Assembly (NCBI GenBank): GCA_963793825.1 | Contig: CAWCBE010000007.1 | Span: forward strand, 558,001-622,000 | Source of the DNA: RYN-230 sp963793825 | Lineage (GTDB): Bacteria; Actinomycetota; Actinomycetes; Streptosporangiales; Streptosporangiaceae | Length of the DNA stretch: 64,000 bases | Reading direction: 5' to 3' | Part shown: positions 41,381 to 49,417 of the stretch, one piece after another | How the letters are laid out: every line of letters begins with the position of its first letter | How positions within the stretch are numbered: position 1 is the first letter of the stretch | The notes under the pieces: generated by a model | Database searches by the model: none | The model's input: the letters and a program-made list of their open reading frames with translations, nothing else | What the model was told of the DNA's origin: nothing | Translations under genes and position numbers: made by a program

Positions 41381-42533
41381 CCTGAACCGGAACACAGCCG
41401 GCCCGGATGCGGCATCCGCGGCCGGGACACCGGCCACGGCCGGGACGGGCCCGGCCGGGACGGGCCCGGCCGGGACGGCCGCCCCGGCCGGCTGGCGGGC
41501 CCGGCTCGGCCCGGCAGCCCGCGGCTCGCTGCGCTGGGAGAGCGGCCTGGGGCTGCTGGTGGTCGCGATCATCATCTTCGGCGCGGTGACCTCCCCCCAG
41601 TTCCTGACCAGCGGCAACTTCTTCAATACCGGGGTGACCTCCGGCGAGATCGCGATCATGGCGCTGCCCATGACGCTGATCATCATCAGCGGCGAGATCG
41701 ACCTGTCGGTGGCGTCGATCCTGGGCATGTCCAGTGCCCTGCTCGGCTTCCTGTGGGCCAGGCACTGGCCCATGCTGGCCATCTTCGTGGTGGTCGCCCT
41801 GGCCGGGATCGCGGCCGGCCTGTTCAACGGCCTGCTGGTCACCCGGGTCGGGCTGCCGTCGCTGGCGGTGACGATCGGCACCCTCGCGCTGTACCGGGGG
41901 GTGGCGCTGATCCTGCTCGGGGCCAACACCGTCTCGAACTTCCCGTCCGGGTACACCAGCATCGGCATTAACCCGCTGCCCGGTACCCAGATCCCCTGGA
42001 ACGTGGCCATCTTCGTGGTGCTGGCGGTGATCTTTGGCATCGTGCTGCACTTCACCGCGACCGGGCGGTCCATCTACGCCATGGGGGCGAGCCCGGAGGC
42101 CGCCCTGTTCGCCGGGATCCGGGTCAAGCGGGTCAAGACCTCGCTGTACGTGGTGTCCGGGCTGGTCTGCGCGCTGGCCGGGGTGCTGTGGACGTTCCGG
42201 CTGGCCACGGCGGTGCAGAACAACGGCCTCGGCCTGGAGCTGGACGTGGTCGCGGTCGTGCTGCTCGGCGGGGTGTCCATCTTCGGCGGCAAGGGCTCGC
42301 TGGTCGGCGTGGTGCTCGCGGTGATCGCCTTCGCCGGGCTGCAGAACGCCCTGCTGCTCACCAACTTCAACCAGGAGGCCACCGGCATCGTGATCGGGGC
42401 ACTGCTGCTGGTCAGCGTGTTCGCCCCGAACGTCGGGGCGCTGCGCCGGGGCCGGCTGCCCCGGTGGTTCCGCGCCCGCCGCGGCGGGCCGTCCGGCGCG
42501 GCGCCCCAGCCCGTGGGGGCGGCTCATGAATGA
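41370..42533 (+). CDS. Rhamnose ABC transporter permease 2
   Basis: Second RbsC-like permease, 387 aa from TTG 41370, overlapping the end of the first permease by 11 bp with AAGGAG 12 nt upstream. A 45-residue Ala/Gly/Thr/Pro-rich N-terminal extension precedes the first helix (GLGLLVVAIIIFGAV). IIISGEIDLSVASILGM and MGASPEAALFAGIRV are the paralogous motifs. The C-terminus is basic and Ala/Pro-rich. It forms a heterodimeric channel with permease 1. The stop at 42531-42533 is followed at once by tandem repeats. Confidence 0.9.
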   Translation: MEPDLNRNTAGPDAASAAGTPATAGTGPAGTGPAGTAAPAGWRARLGPAARGSLRWESGLGLLVVAIIIFGAVTSPQFLTSGNFFNTGVTSGEIAIMALPMTLIIISGEIDLSVASILGMSSALLGFLWARHWPMLAIFVVVALAGIAAGLFNGLLVTRVGLPSLAVTIGTLALYRGVALILLGANTVSNFPSGYTSIGINPLPGTQIPWNVAIFVVLAVIFGIVLHFTATGRSIYAMGASPEAALFAGIRVKRVKTSLYVVSGLVCALAGVLWTFRLATAVQNNGLGLELDVVAVVLLGGVSIFGGKGSLVGVVLAVIAFAGLQNALLLTNFNQEATGIVIGALLLVSVFAPNVGALRRGRLPRWFRARRGGPSGAAPQPVGAAHE

Positions 42534-42546
42534 GCGTGCCCCGGCA

Positions 42547-42616
42547 GCCGCCCGTGAACCCGGAGCCGCCCGTGAACCCGGAGCCGCCCGTGAACCCGGA
42601 GCCGCCCGTGACCCAG
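42547..42616 (+). repeat. 18-bp tandem repeat after the permease stop
   Basis: GCCGCCCGTGAACCCGGA is repeated three times without mismatch (42547-42600), followed by a partial, mutated fourth copy. It begins 14 bp after the permease stop. The phase would allow it to be read as a repeated AREPGA peptide from ATG 42526, but that 63-codon frame has no other support. Confidence 0.9.
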
Positions 42617-42705
42617 AGCTACCCATGAATCAGCGCGGTCAGGGGGACATCCGGCACGACCGCGCCGCATCCCGCGGCTGGCCACAACCCGGCCGGCCAT
42701 CCCGT

Positions 42706-42772
42706 CGTGGCCCGTAAGCCACGCACCTGTCGTGGCCCGTCAGCCACGTCCCGTCGTGGCCCGTCAGCCACG
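42706..42772 (+). repeat. Three tandem stem-loops before the rhamnose-binding protein gene
   Basis: CGTGGCCCGTMAGCCACG occurs at 42706-42723, 42731-42748 and 42755-42772, with a period of 24-25 bp. Each copy is a 6-bp inverted repeat, CGTGGC and GCCACG, around a 6-nt loop. They lie between permease 2 and the binding-protein gene (ATG 42821). Such intercistronic hairpins can stop 3'-exonucleases or attenuate transcription, allowing different levels of permease and binding protein. Confidence 0.85.
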
Positions 42773-42820
42773 CATCCCATCGCTGTCGTCAGCCGAAGTG
42801 TCGTTGAAAGGATTCAAAGC

Positions 42821-43906
42821 ATGAGACCAACCGCCAGACGGGCACTGTGGGGCCCGGTTGTGCTGCTCAGCGCCTCGGCCGTGCTGGCCGCCTGCAGCTC
42901 CTCCGGTAACTCCAGCCCATCGGGGAGCTCGTCCTCGTCGTCGGCATCAGCGGGCTCCTCGGGCTCGGCGTCCGGGTCGCTGAAGAAAGGACTGAAGGTC
43001 TTCGTCATCCCGAAGAACCTGGGCAACCCCTACTTCACCACCGCGGACAGCGTGAACTCGGGCGGCGCCCTGGCCGCCCTGGCCGCGCTCGGCGAGTCGG
43101 GCAGCGAGACCAGCGGGACCGCCGCCACCCCGGCCTCCCAGCTCCCGGCCATCCAGGCAGCGATCACCAAGGGGGCCAACGCGCTTATCGTGTCGGCCAC
43201 CGACCCGACCGCGCTCTGCCCCACGCTGAAGTCGGCCATGGCCAAGGGCATCACCGTGGTCACCTACGACTCCGACGCGCCAACCTGCCGCAGCCTGTTC
43301 GTCAACCAGGCCTCCACCGCCCAGATCGGGACGAGCGAGGTAGACCTGCTGGCCAAGGAGATCCACGACAGCGGTGAGATCGGCATCGTGTCCGCGGCCG
43401 CCTCGGCGACGAACCAGAACGCCTGGATCGCGTACATGAAGCAGGAGCTGAAGAAATACCCGAAGATAAAGCTGGTCGCCACCGTCTACGGCAACGACGA
43501 CCCGACCACCGCCACCCAGGTGACCCAGGGCCTGCTGCAGCACTACCCGGACCTGAAGGGCATTATCTCCCCCACCACGGTCGGCATCCTGGCCGCGGCG
43601 CAGGTGGTGGATTCCTCCAAGTACAAGGGCAAGGTCGTGGTGACCGGCCTGGGCACGCCCAACTCGATGAAGAAGTACGTGGCCGACGGCACCGTCCCCG
43701 CGTTCGAGCTGTGGAACCCGGCCAACCTCGGCTACCTGGCCGCCTACGCGGCCGTCAACCTGGCCTCCAAGACCATCACGGGGGCGTCCGGGCAGTCCTT
43801 CACCGCGGGCAAGCTCGGCAAGTACACCGTCGGGGCGGGGAACAGCATCCTGCTCGGCCCGCCGTTCGTGTTCACCAAGGCCAACGTCAACAGCTTCAAC
43901 TTCTGA
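42821..43906 (+). CDS. rhaS: Rhamnose-binding lipoprotein
   Basis: Substrate-binding component of the rhamnose importer, 361 aa from ATG 42821 (AAAGGA 8 nt upstream). A lipoprotein signal peptide is followed by lipobox VLAAC (Cys25), then a Ser/Gly-rich linker. The type I periplasmic-binding fold starts KVFVIPKNLGNPYF, with ITKGANALIVSATDPTAL and TVVTYDSDAP as in the RhaS/RbsB group. It would be anchored on the outer side of the membrane. It is followed by two intercistronic stem-loops before rhaM. Confidence 0.92.
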   Translation: MRPTARRALWGPVVLLSASAVLAACSSSGNSSPSGSSSSSSASAGSSGSASGSLKKGLKVFVIPKNLGNPYFTTADSVNSGGALAALAALGESGSETSGTAATPASQLPAIQAAITKGANALIVSATDPTALCPTLKSAMAKGITVVTYDSDAPTCRSLFVNQASTAQIGTSEVDLLAKEIHDSGEIGIVSAAASATNQNAWIAYMKQELKKYPKIKLVATVYGNDDPTTATQVTQGLLQHYPDLKGIISPTTVGILAAAQVVDSSKYKGKVVVTGLGTPNSMKKYVADGTVPAFELWNPANLGYLAAYAAVNLASKTITGASGQSFTAGKLGKYTVGAGNSILLGPPFVFTKANVNSFNF

Positions 43907-43917
43907 CCGTGTGCTGC

Positions 43918-43963
43918 TGATCATGAGTTAGGTGCCGTCGTGACGACACCAATTCCATGATCA
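43918..43963 (+). repeat. Inverted repeat just after the binding-protein stop
   Basis: TGATCATG at 43918-43925 is perfectly complementary to CATGATCA at 43956-43963. The 30 nt between can fold further, GGTG with CACC and TCG with CGA. It could be an RNA hairpin protecting the 3' end of the binding-protein mRNA, or a DNA operator. Confidence 0.6.
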
Positions 43964-43985
43964 AGCCGCCTGAGACCGGCCCCCG

Positions 43986-44024
43986 GGGGCCGCGCCGCTG
44001 GCTCGCCAGCCACGGCGCGGCCCC
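43986..44024 (+). repeat. Long stem-loop upstream of rhaM
   Basis: GGGGCCGCGCCG (43986-43997) and TGGCT (43999-44003) pair with AGCCA (44008-44012) and CGGCGCGGCCCC (44013-44024). This gives a 17-bp stem with one bulged C and a 4-nt loop, ending 8 nt before the rhaM ribosome site. It is strong enough to attenuate transcription of the catabolic genes downstream, or to block exonucleases. Confidence 0.8.
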
Positions 44025-44049
44025 AGGGCCCGGAGGGAAAGGGATCACG

Positions 44050-44370
44050 GTGGAGCGGGTCTGCTTCCTCGGCCGGATCCGGCCGGCCCGGCTCGCGGAG
44101 TACCGCGAGCGGCACGCCGAGGTCTGGCCGGAGATGCTCGATGCGCTGCGCGCGGCCGGATGGGCGAACTACTCGCTGTTCCTGACCGGCGAGGGGCTGC
44201 TCATCGGCTACCTGGAGACCGACGACTACGCGGCCGCGCTGGACCGGATGGCGGCGGCCCCGGTGAACGGCCGGTGGCAGGCTGAGATGGCGGAGTTCTT
44301 CACTGACCTCGACGGCCTGCCGCCCGACCAGGGCTTCCACCGCGTCCAAGAGATCTTCCACCTTGATTGA
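44050..44370 (+). CDS. rhaM: L-rhamnose mutarotase
   Basis: Interconverts alpha and beta anomers of L-rhamnose. The protein is 106 aa from GTG 44050, matching the usual 104 aa. AAAGGG lies 6 nt upstream. An ATG at 43957 in the same frame would add 31 unconserved residues that lie inside the two hairpins, so I reject it. The dimeric alpha-beta barrel shows RIRPARLAEYRERHAEVWPEML (catalytic His of the family in RHAEVWPE), GWANYSLFL and a C-terminal EIFHLD. It is followed by the isomerase after 34 bp. Confidence 0.9.
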   Translation: MERVCFLGRIRPARLAEYRERHAEVWPEMLDALRAAGWANYSLFLTGEGLLIGYLETDDYAAALDRMAAAPVNGRWQAEMAEFFTDLDGLPPDQGFHRVQEIFHLD

Positions 44371-44404
44371 CCGCACATCAGCCGCTGCCTGGAGATGACG
44401 AGAA

Positions 44405-45571
44405 ATGCCTGACCTGACCGCCGTGAAGAACTCCCTCCGGGAGCAGCGGATCGAGTTGCCGTCCTGGGCCTTCGGCAACACCGGGACCCGGTTCAAGGTG
44501 TTCACCCAGCCGGGAGTGCCGCGGACCCCGCAGGAGAAGATCGACGACGCGGCGCAGGTGCACAAGTTCACCGGGGTGGCCCCGACCGTCGCGGTGCACA
44601 TCCCGTGGGACAAGGTGGACGACTACGCCGGGCTGGCTTCCTACGCGCGGGCCCAGGGCGTCGAGGTCGGCACGGTCAACGCCAACGTGTTCCAGGACGA
44701 CGACTACCGGCTGGGCAGCGTGTGCAACCCGGATCCCAGGGTGCGCCGCAAGGCCCTGGCTCACCTGCTGGAATGCGCCGACATCATGGACGCAACCGGC
44801 TCGCGGGACCTCAAGCTATGGTTCGCGGACGGCACCAACTACCCCGGGCAGGACTCCATCGCCGCCCGGCAGGACCGGCTGGCGGAGGCCCTCGACGCGG
44901 CGTACCAGCGGCTGTCGGCCGGCCAGCGGCTGATCCTGGAGTACAAGTTGTTCGAGCCGGCCTTCTACACCACCGACGTGCCGGACTGGGGCACGGCCTA
45001 CGCGCACTGCCTGCGGCTGGGCGAGCGGGCCAAGGTGTGCGTGGACACCGGGCACCACGCGCCCGGCACCAACATCGAATTCATCGTGGCCGTCCTGCTG
45101 CGGGCCGGGAAGCTGGGCGCGTTCGACTTCAACTCCCGGTTCTACGCCGACGACGACCTGATGGTGGGCTCGGCCGACCCGTTCCAGCTGTTCCGCATCC
45201 TGTTCGAGGTGACCGTGGCCGGGGGCTTCGATGCCTCGGCCGGCATCGCATTCATGCTCGACCAGTGCCACAACATCGAGCCGAAGATCCCGGCCCAGAT
45301 CCGCTCGGTCATGAACGTCCAGGAGGCCACGGCCAAGGCGCTGCTGGTGGACACCGGTGCGCTGGCCGCCGCCCAGCAGGCCGGCGACGTCCTCGGCGCG
45401 AACGCCGCGCTCATGGACGCCTACAACACCGACGTCCGCCCGCTGCTCGCGGAACTCCGCGAGGACATGGGCCTGGAGCCTGACCCCATCGTGGCCTACC
45501 ACCGGTCCGGCTACGGCGAGAAGATCGTGGCGGACCGGGTCGGCGGCACCCCCGCCAGCTGGGGCAACTGA
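44405..45571 (+). CDS. rhaI: L-rhamnose isomerase (RhaI type)
   Basis: Converts L-rhamnose to L-rhamnulose. The protein is 388 aa and belongs to the xylose-isomerase-like barrel class known from Pseudomonas stutzeri RhaI, not E. coli RhaA. Metal-site regions are LKLWFADGTNYPGQ, RLILEYKLFEPAFY (Glu), VCVDTGHHAPGTNIEF (Asp/His) and FDFNSRFYADDD. The end has the SVMNVQEATAKALLVD family motif. ATG 44405 has GAGATGACGAG upstream. The next gene, the aldolase fusion, follows after 103 bp. Confidence 0.93.
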   Translation: MPDLTAVKNSLREQRIELPSWAFGNTGTRFKVFTQPGVPRTPQEKIDDAAQVHKFTGVAPTVAVHIPWDKVDDYAGLASYARAQGVEVGTVNANVFQDDDYRLGSVCNPDPRVRRKALAHLLECADIMDATGSRDLKLWFADGTNYPGQDSIAARQDRLAEALDAAYQRLSAGQRLILEYKLFEPAFYTTDVPDWGTAYAHCLRLGERAKVCVDTGHHAPGTNIEFIVAVLLRAGKLGAFDFNSRFYADDDLMVGSADPFQLFRILFEVTVAGGFDASAGIAFMLDQCHNIEPKIPAQIRSVMNVQEATAKALLVDTGALAAAQQAGDVLGANAALMDAYNTDVRPLLAELREDMGLEPDPIVAYHRSGYGEKIVADRVGGTPASWGN

Positions 45572-45674
45572 CCCGCATCGGCGCGGTGCTGTCAGTCAGT
45601 GCGGTGCTCTGGCACCGCCGGCCGACCAGGCACCGCACGGATGGACGCCACCCGCCCGGAAGGAGCATCACGCC

Positions 45675-47747
45675 ATGGCCCAGGCACCCGCCGAAGTCAC
45701 TGAGCTGCTGGCCCGCAGCAACCGGCTCGGGTCGGACCCGCGCAACACCAACTACGCCGGCGGTAACACCTCGGCCAAGGGCCGCGTCACCGACCCGGTC
45801 ACCGGGGAGCCGGCCGACCTGCTGTGGGTCAAGGGCTCCGGCGGCGACCTCGGCACGCTGACCGAGGCCGGGCTGGCCGTGCTCCGGCTGGACCGGCTGC
45901 GCGCCCTGGCCGGCGTCTACCCGGGGGTGGACCGGGAGGACGAGATGGTCGCCGCGTTCGACTACTGCCTGCACGGCCTGGGCGGAGTGGCGGGGTCAGA
46001 GCCAGGACAGCGCGGCGCGGCCCCGTCCATCGACACCGCCATGCACGGCCTGGTGGACGCCCCGCACGTGGACCACCTGCACCCGGACTCGGGGATCGCG
46101 CTGGCCACCGCGGCCGACGGCGAGGCGCTGACCCGGGCCTGCTTCGGAGACCGGGTGCTGTGGGTGCCGTGGCGCCGCCCCGGCTTCCAGCTCGGCCTGG
46201 ACATCGCGGCGGTGGCGCGGGACAACCCGGGCGCCATCGGGGTGATCCTGGGCGGTCATGGCATCACCGCGTGGGGCGCGACCAGCGACGAGTGCGAAGC
46301 GCGCTCCCTGGAGATCATCGCGACGGCGCAGCGCTACCTGGACGAGCATGGCTCGGCCGAGCCCTTCGGCCCGCCGCTCCCCGGCTACGAGCCCCTTCCG
46401 GATACCCAACGGCACCTGCGCGCCGCGGCCCTCGCCCCGGTGCTCCGCGGCCTGGCCAGCACCGACCGCCGGCAGGTGGGCCACTTCACCGACCGCCGCG
46501 AGGTCCTGGACTTCACCGCCCGCGAGCGGCACCCGGCGCTGGCCGCGCTGGGCACCTCGTGCCCGGACCACTTCCTGCGCACCAAGGTCGCGCCCCTGGT
46601 GGCAGATCTGCCGCCGTCCGCGCCGCTGGATGCGGTGATCGCCCGGCTCCGTGAGCTGCATGCCGCCTACCGGGAGGACTACCGGGCGTACTACGAGCGG
46701 AACGCCGACGCCGACTCGCCGCCGATGCGCGGCGCCGACCCGGCCATCGTGCTGGTGCCGGGAGTGGGCATGTTCAGCTTCGGCGCGGACAAGCAGACCG
46801 CGCGGGTAGCAGGCGAGTTCTACGTCAACGCGATCAACGTGATGCGCGGTGCCGAGGCGGTCTCGTCCTACTCCCCCATCGCCGAGAGCGAGAAGTTCCG
46901 CATCGAGTACTGGGCGCTGGAGGAGGCCAAGCTGCGGCGGCGGCCCAAGCCCAAGCCGCTGGCCGGCCGGGTGGCGCTGGTCACCGGGGGCGGCTCCGGG
47001 ATCGGCCGGGCCACGGCGGAGCGGCTGGCCGCCGAGGGCGCCTGCGTGGTGGTCGCCGACCGGGACGCCGCCGCCGCGCAGAAGGTCGCGGAGTCCCTCG
47101 GGTCGGCGGACGTCGCGGTCGCGGTCACCTCCGACGTCACCGACGAGGACAGCGTGGCCGGTGCCTACCAGCAGGCGGCGCTGGCCTTCGGCGGGGCCGA
47201 CCTGGTGGTCAGCAACGCCGGGCTGTCCATCTCCCGGCCACTGCTGGAGACCAGCGTGGACGACTGGGACCTGCAGCACGACGTCATGGCCCGTGGCTCG
47301 TTCCTGGTCGCCCGGGAGGCCGCGCGCACCATGCAGGCCCAGGGCATGGGCGGCGACATCATCTACATCTGCAGCAAGAACTCGGTGTTCGCCGGGCCGA
47401 ACAACGTGGCCTACGGGGCGGCCAAGGCCGACCAGGCGCACCAGGTCCGGCTGCTCGCCGCCGAGCTCGGCTCCTGCGGCATCCGGGTGAACGGCATCAA
47501 CCCTGACGGCGTGGTCCGCGGTTCGGGCATCTTCGCCGCGGGCTGGGGCGCGCAGCGGGCCGCGGTGTACGGGGTGCCCGAAGAGGACCTGGGCGCCTAC
47601 TACGCCCAGCGCACCCTGCTGAAGCGGGAGGTGCTGCCGGGGCATGTGGCCGCGGCGGTCATCGCCCTGACCGCGGGCGACCTGGCCCTGACCACCGGGC
47701 TGCACATCCCGGTGGACGCGGGCGTGGCCGCCGCGTTCCTGCGCTGA
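45675..47747 (+). CDS. rhaEW: Bifunctional rhamnulose-1-phosphate aldolase/lactaldehyde dehydrogenase
   Basis: The protein is 690 aa from ATG 45675, with AAGGAG upstream. The N-terminal class II aldolase domain (about 1-430) has NYAGGNTSAKG and the zinc His pairs (APHVDHLHPDS and GGHGITAWG); it splits rhamnulose-1-phosphate into DHAP and L-lactaldehyde. The C-terminal SDR domain (about 437-690) has VTGGGSGIGRATA (NAD-binding), VSNAGLS, ICSKNS, YGAAK (Tyr/Lys catalytic pair); it oxidises L-lactaldehyde to L-lactate. This fused form is established in several bacteria (RhaEW). The lactate fits the neighbouring lutABC. Confidence 0.93.
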   Translation: MAQAPAEVTELLARSNRLGSDPRNTNYAGGNTSAKGRVTDPVTGEPADLLWVKGSGGDLGTLTEAGLAVLRLDRLRALAGVYPGVDREDEMVAAFDYCLHGLGGVAGSEPGQRGAAPSIDTAMHGLVDAPHVDHLHPDSGIALATAADGEALTRACFGDRVLWVPWRRPGFQLGLDIAAVARDNPGAIGVILGGHGITAWGATSDECEARSLEIIATAQRYLDEHGSAEPFGPPLPGYEPLPDTQRHLRAAALAPVLRGLASTDRRQVGHFTDRREVLDFTARERHPALAALGTSCPDHFLRTKVAPLVADLPPSAPLDAVIARLRELHAAYREDYRAYYERNADADSPPMRGADPAIVLVPGVGMFSFGADKQTARVAGEFYVNAINVMRGAEAVSSYSPIAESEKFRIEYWALEEAKLRRRPKPKPLAGRVALVTGGGSGIGRATAERLAAEGACVVVADRDAAAAQKVAESLGSADVAVAVTSDVTDEDSVAGAYQQAALAFGGADLVVSNAGLSISRPLLETSVDDWDLQHDVMARGSFLVAREAARTMQAQGMGGDIIYICSKNSVFAGPNNVAYGAAKADQAHQVRLLAAELGSCGIRVNGINPDGVVRGSGIFAAGWGAQRAAVYGVPEEDLGAYYAQRTLLKREVLPGHVAAAVIALTAGDLALTTGLHIPVDAGVAAAFLR

Positions 47748-47795
47748 CCCGCGGCCGGCGACCACGGACACCCCGCAGCCAGGAGGCGAGCCGCA

Positions 47796-49295
47796 GTGAA
47801 GCAGGCCACGGTGGCCGCCGTCGACCTCGGCGCGTCCGGCGGGCGGGTCATGACGGGCCGGGTCGGTGACGGCACGCTGCGGCTGGACGAGGCGCACCGG
47901 TTCGGTAACGAGCCGGTCCGGGCGGGCGGCACGCTGCACTGGGACATCCTCCGGCTGTACGCGGACCTGCTGGATGGGCTGCGGTCCGCGGCGCGGGCCG
48001 CGGACCTGGCCAGCGTCGGCATCGACTCCTGGGGCGTGGACTACGGCCTGCTCGGCCCGGACGGGGCGCTGCTGGGCAACCCGGTGCACTACCGCGACGG
48101 CCGGACCGACGGGGTGGCCGCCGAGGTGGCCGGACGGATCGGCGCGGCGCAGCTGTACGCGGTGACCGGGATCCAGCAGCTGCCGTTCAACACGATCTAC
48201 CAGCTCACCGCGGCGGCCCGGGCCGGCCAGCTGGACGGGGCGGCCACCCTGCTGCTCATCCCCGACCTGCTGGCCTACTGGCTCACCGGCGAGATCGGCG
48301 CGGAGCTGACCAATGCCTCCACCACGCAGCTGCTCGACGCGCGGGGCCAGTGCTGGGCCGGCGGCCTGCTCGCCCAGGCCGGCCTGCCGGCCCGGCTGTT
48401 CCCGCCGCTGCGCCGGCCGGGCCGCATCATCGGGCCGCTGCGGGCTGATGTCGCGGCCCTGCTGCCGGGGGCGGCCGGCCCGGACGGCGGCCGGCTGCCG
48501 GTGATCGCGGTCGGCTCGCACGACACCGCCTCGGCGGTGGCCGCCGTCCCGGCTGAGGGCCGCAACTTCGGCTATATCTCCTCCGGGACCTGGTCCCTGG
48601 TCGGGGTGGAACTGGACCGGCCGGTGCTGACCGAGGCGAGCCGGGCGGCCAACTTCACCAACGAGGCCGGGGTGGACGGCACGGTCCGTTACCTGCGCAA
48701 CGTGATGGGCCTGTGGCTGCTGCAGGAGTCGGTCCGCGCCTGGGCCGGGGCGGGCCAGCCGGCCGGGCTGGCCGGCCTGCTGGATGCGGCGGCGCGGGTC
48801 CCCGCACGGCAGGCGGTGGTGGACCCGGACGACCCGGCGTTCCTGCCGCCCGGCGACATGCCGGCCCGGATCGCGGCGGCGTGCCACCGGACCGGCCAGC
48901 GGGCCCCCGCCGATCCGCCGGCCACCGTCCGGTGCATCCTGGACAGCCTGGCGCTGGCCTACCGGCGGGCCATCCGCGAGGTGCAGCAGCTGTCCGGGCA
49001 GCCGGTGGACACGGTGCACGTGGTCGGCGGCGGGGCCCGCAACGACCTGCTGCTGCAGCTCACCGCGGACGCCTGCGGCCTGCCCGTGGTGGCCGGCCCG
49101 GTCGAGGCCACTGCGCTCGGCAACACCCTGGTCCAGGCCCGGGCGCTCGGCGCCGCACCCGGTGACCTGGCCGGGATGCGGGCCCTGCTGCGGGCCACCC
49201 AGCGGCTACGCCGCTTCGAGCCTTCCGGCGACAGCGCGGCCGCCTGGGATGCCGCCGCCGCCCGGCTCTGGTCGCCGCCGCGCGACGCGGGCTGA
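47796..49295 (+). CDS. rhaB: Rhamnulokinase
   Basis: Phosphorylates L-rhamnulose with ATP. FGGY-family kinase, 499 aa from GTG 47796 with AGGAGGCGAG 6 nt upstream. N-terminal VDLGASGGRVM is the phosphate-1 motif, and SVGIDSWGVDYGLL, VHYRDGRTDGVA, ISSGTWSLVGVELD and VVGGGARNDLLLQL (phosphate-2/adenosine) follow, all RhaB-like. It closes the rha operon. The order in metabolism is rhaM, rhaI, rhaB, rhaEW. Confidence 0.94.
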   Translation: MKQATVAAVDLGASGGRVMTGRVGDGTLRLDEAHRFGNEPVRAGGTLHWDILRLYADLLDGLRSAARAADLASVGIDSWGVDYGLLGPDGALLGNPVHYRDGRTDGVAAEVAGRIGAAQLYAVTGIQQLPFNTIYQLTAAARAGQLDGAATLLLIPDLLAYWLTGEIGAELTNASTTQLLDARGQCWAGGLLAQAGLPARLFPPLRRPGRIIGPLRADVAALLPGAAGPDGGRLPVIAVGSHDTASAVAAVPAEGRNFGYISSGTWSLVGVELDRPVLTEASRAANFTNEAGVDGTVRYLRNVMGLWLLQESVRAWAGAGQPAGLAGLLDAAARVPARQAVVDPDDPAFLPPGDMPARIAAACHRTGQRAPADPPATVRCILDSLALAYRRAIREVQQLSGQPVDTVHVVGGGARNDLLLQLTADACGLPVVAGPVEATALGNTLVQARALGAAPGDLAGMRALLRATQRLRRFEPSGDSAAAWDAAAARLWSPPRDAG

Positions 49296-49382
49296 CCAGC
49301 GAGGAAATGGCGGCCCTGGCGGATCCCTGGGCGGCGCCCGGCCGGGGCCGCCCGGCCCGGCCCATCCCGGCTGCGTTCCGGC

Positions 49383-49411
49383 CTGACTCCGGCCCGGGCA
49401 CTGTCTAGAGT
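49383..49411 (+). promoter_or_regulatory. Leaderless promoter of the DUF1707 gene
   Basis: CTGACT (49383-49388), a 17-bp spacer and TAGAGT (49406-49411) end 6 nt before the ATG at 49418. The transcription start would fall on or next to the start codon. Confidence 0.6.
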
Positions 49412-49417
49412 GTGCGC

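Noticed and set aside
42526..42717. 63-codon open frame with AREPGA repeats between rha permease 2 and rhaS
   Set aside because: It overlaps the permease end, has no ribosome site of its own, and its repeat content is explained by DNA slippage. Kept as a repeat, not a gene.
42547..42772. Possible CRISPR-like array
   Set aside because: The repeat units (18 bp, and 18 bp with 6-7 bp gaps) have no unique spacers of 30-40 bp and there are no cas genes nearby.
43957..44049. Longer N-terminus of rhaM from ATG 43957
   Set aside because: The extra 31 residues lie inside two RNA hairpins and the family starts at GTG 44050, with a ribosome site.
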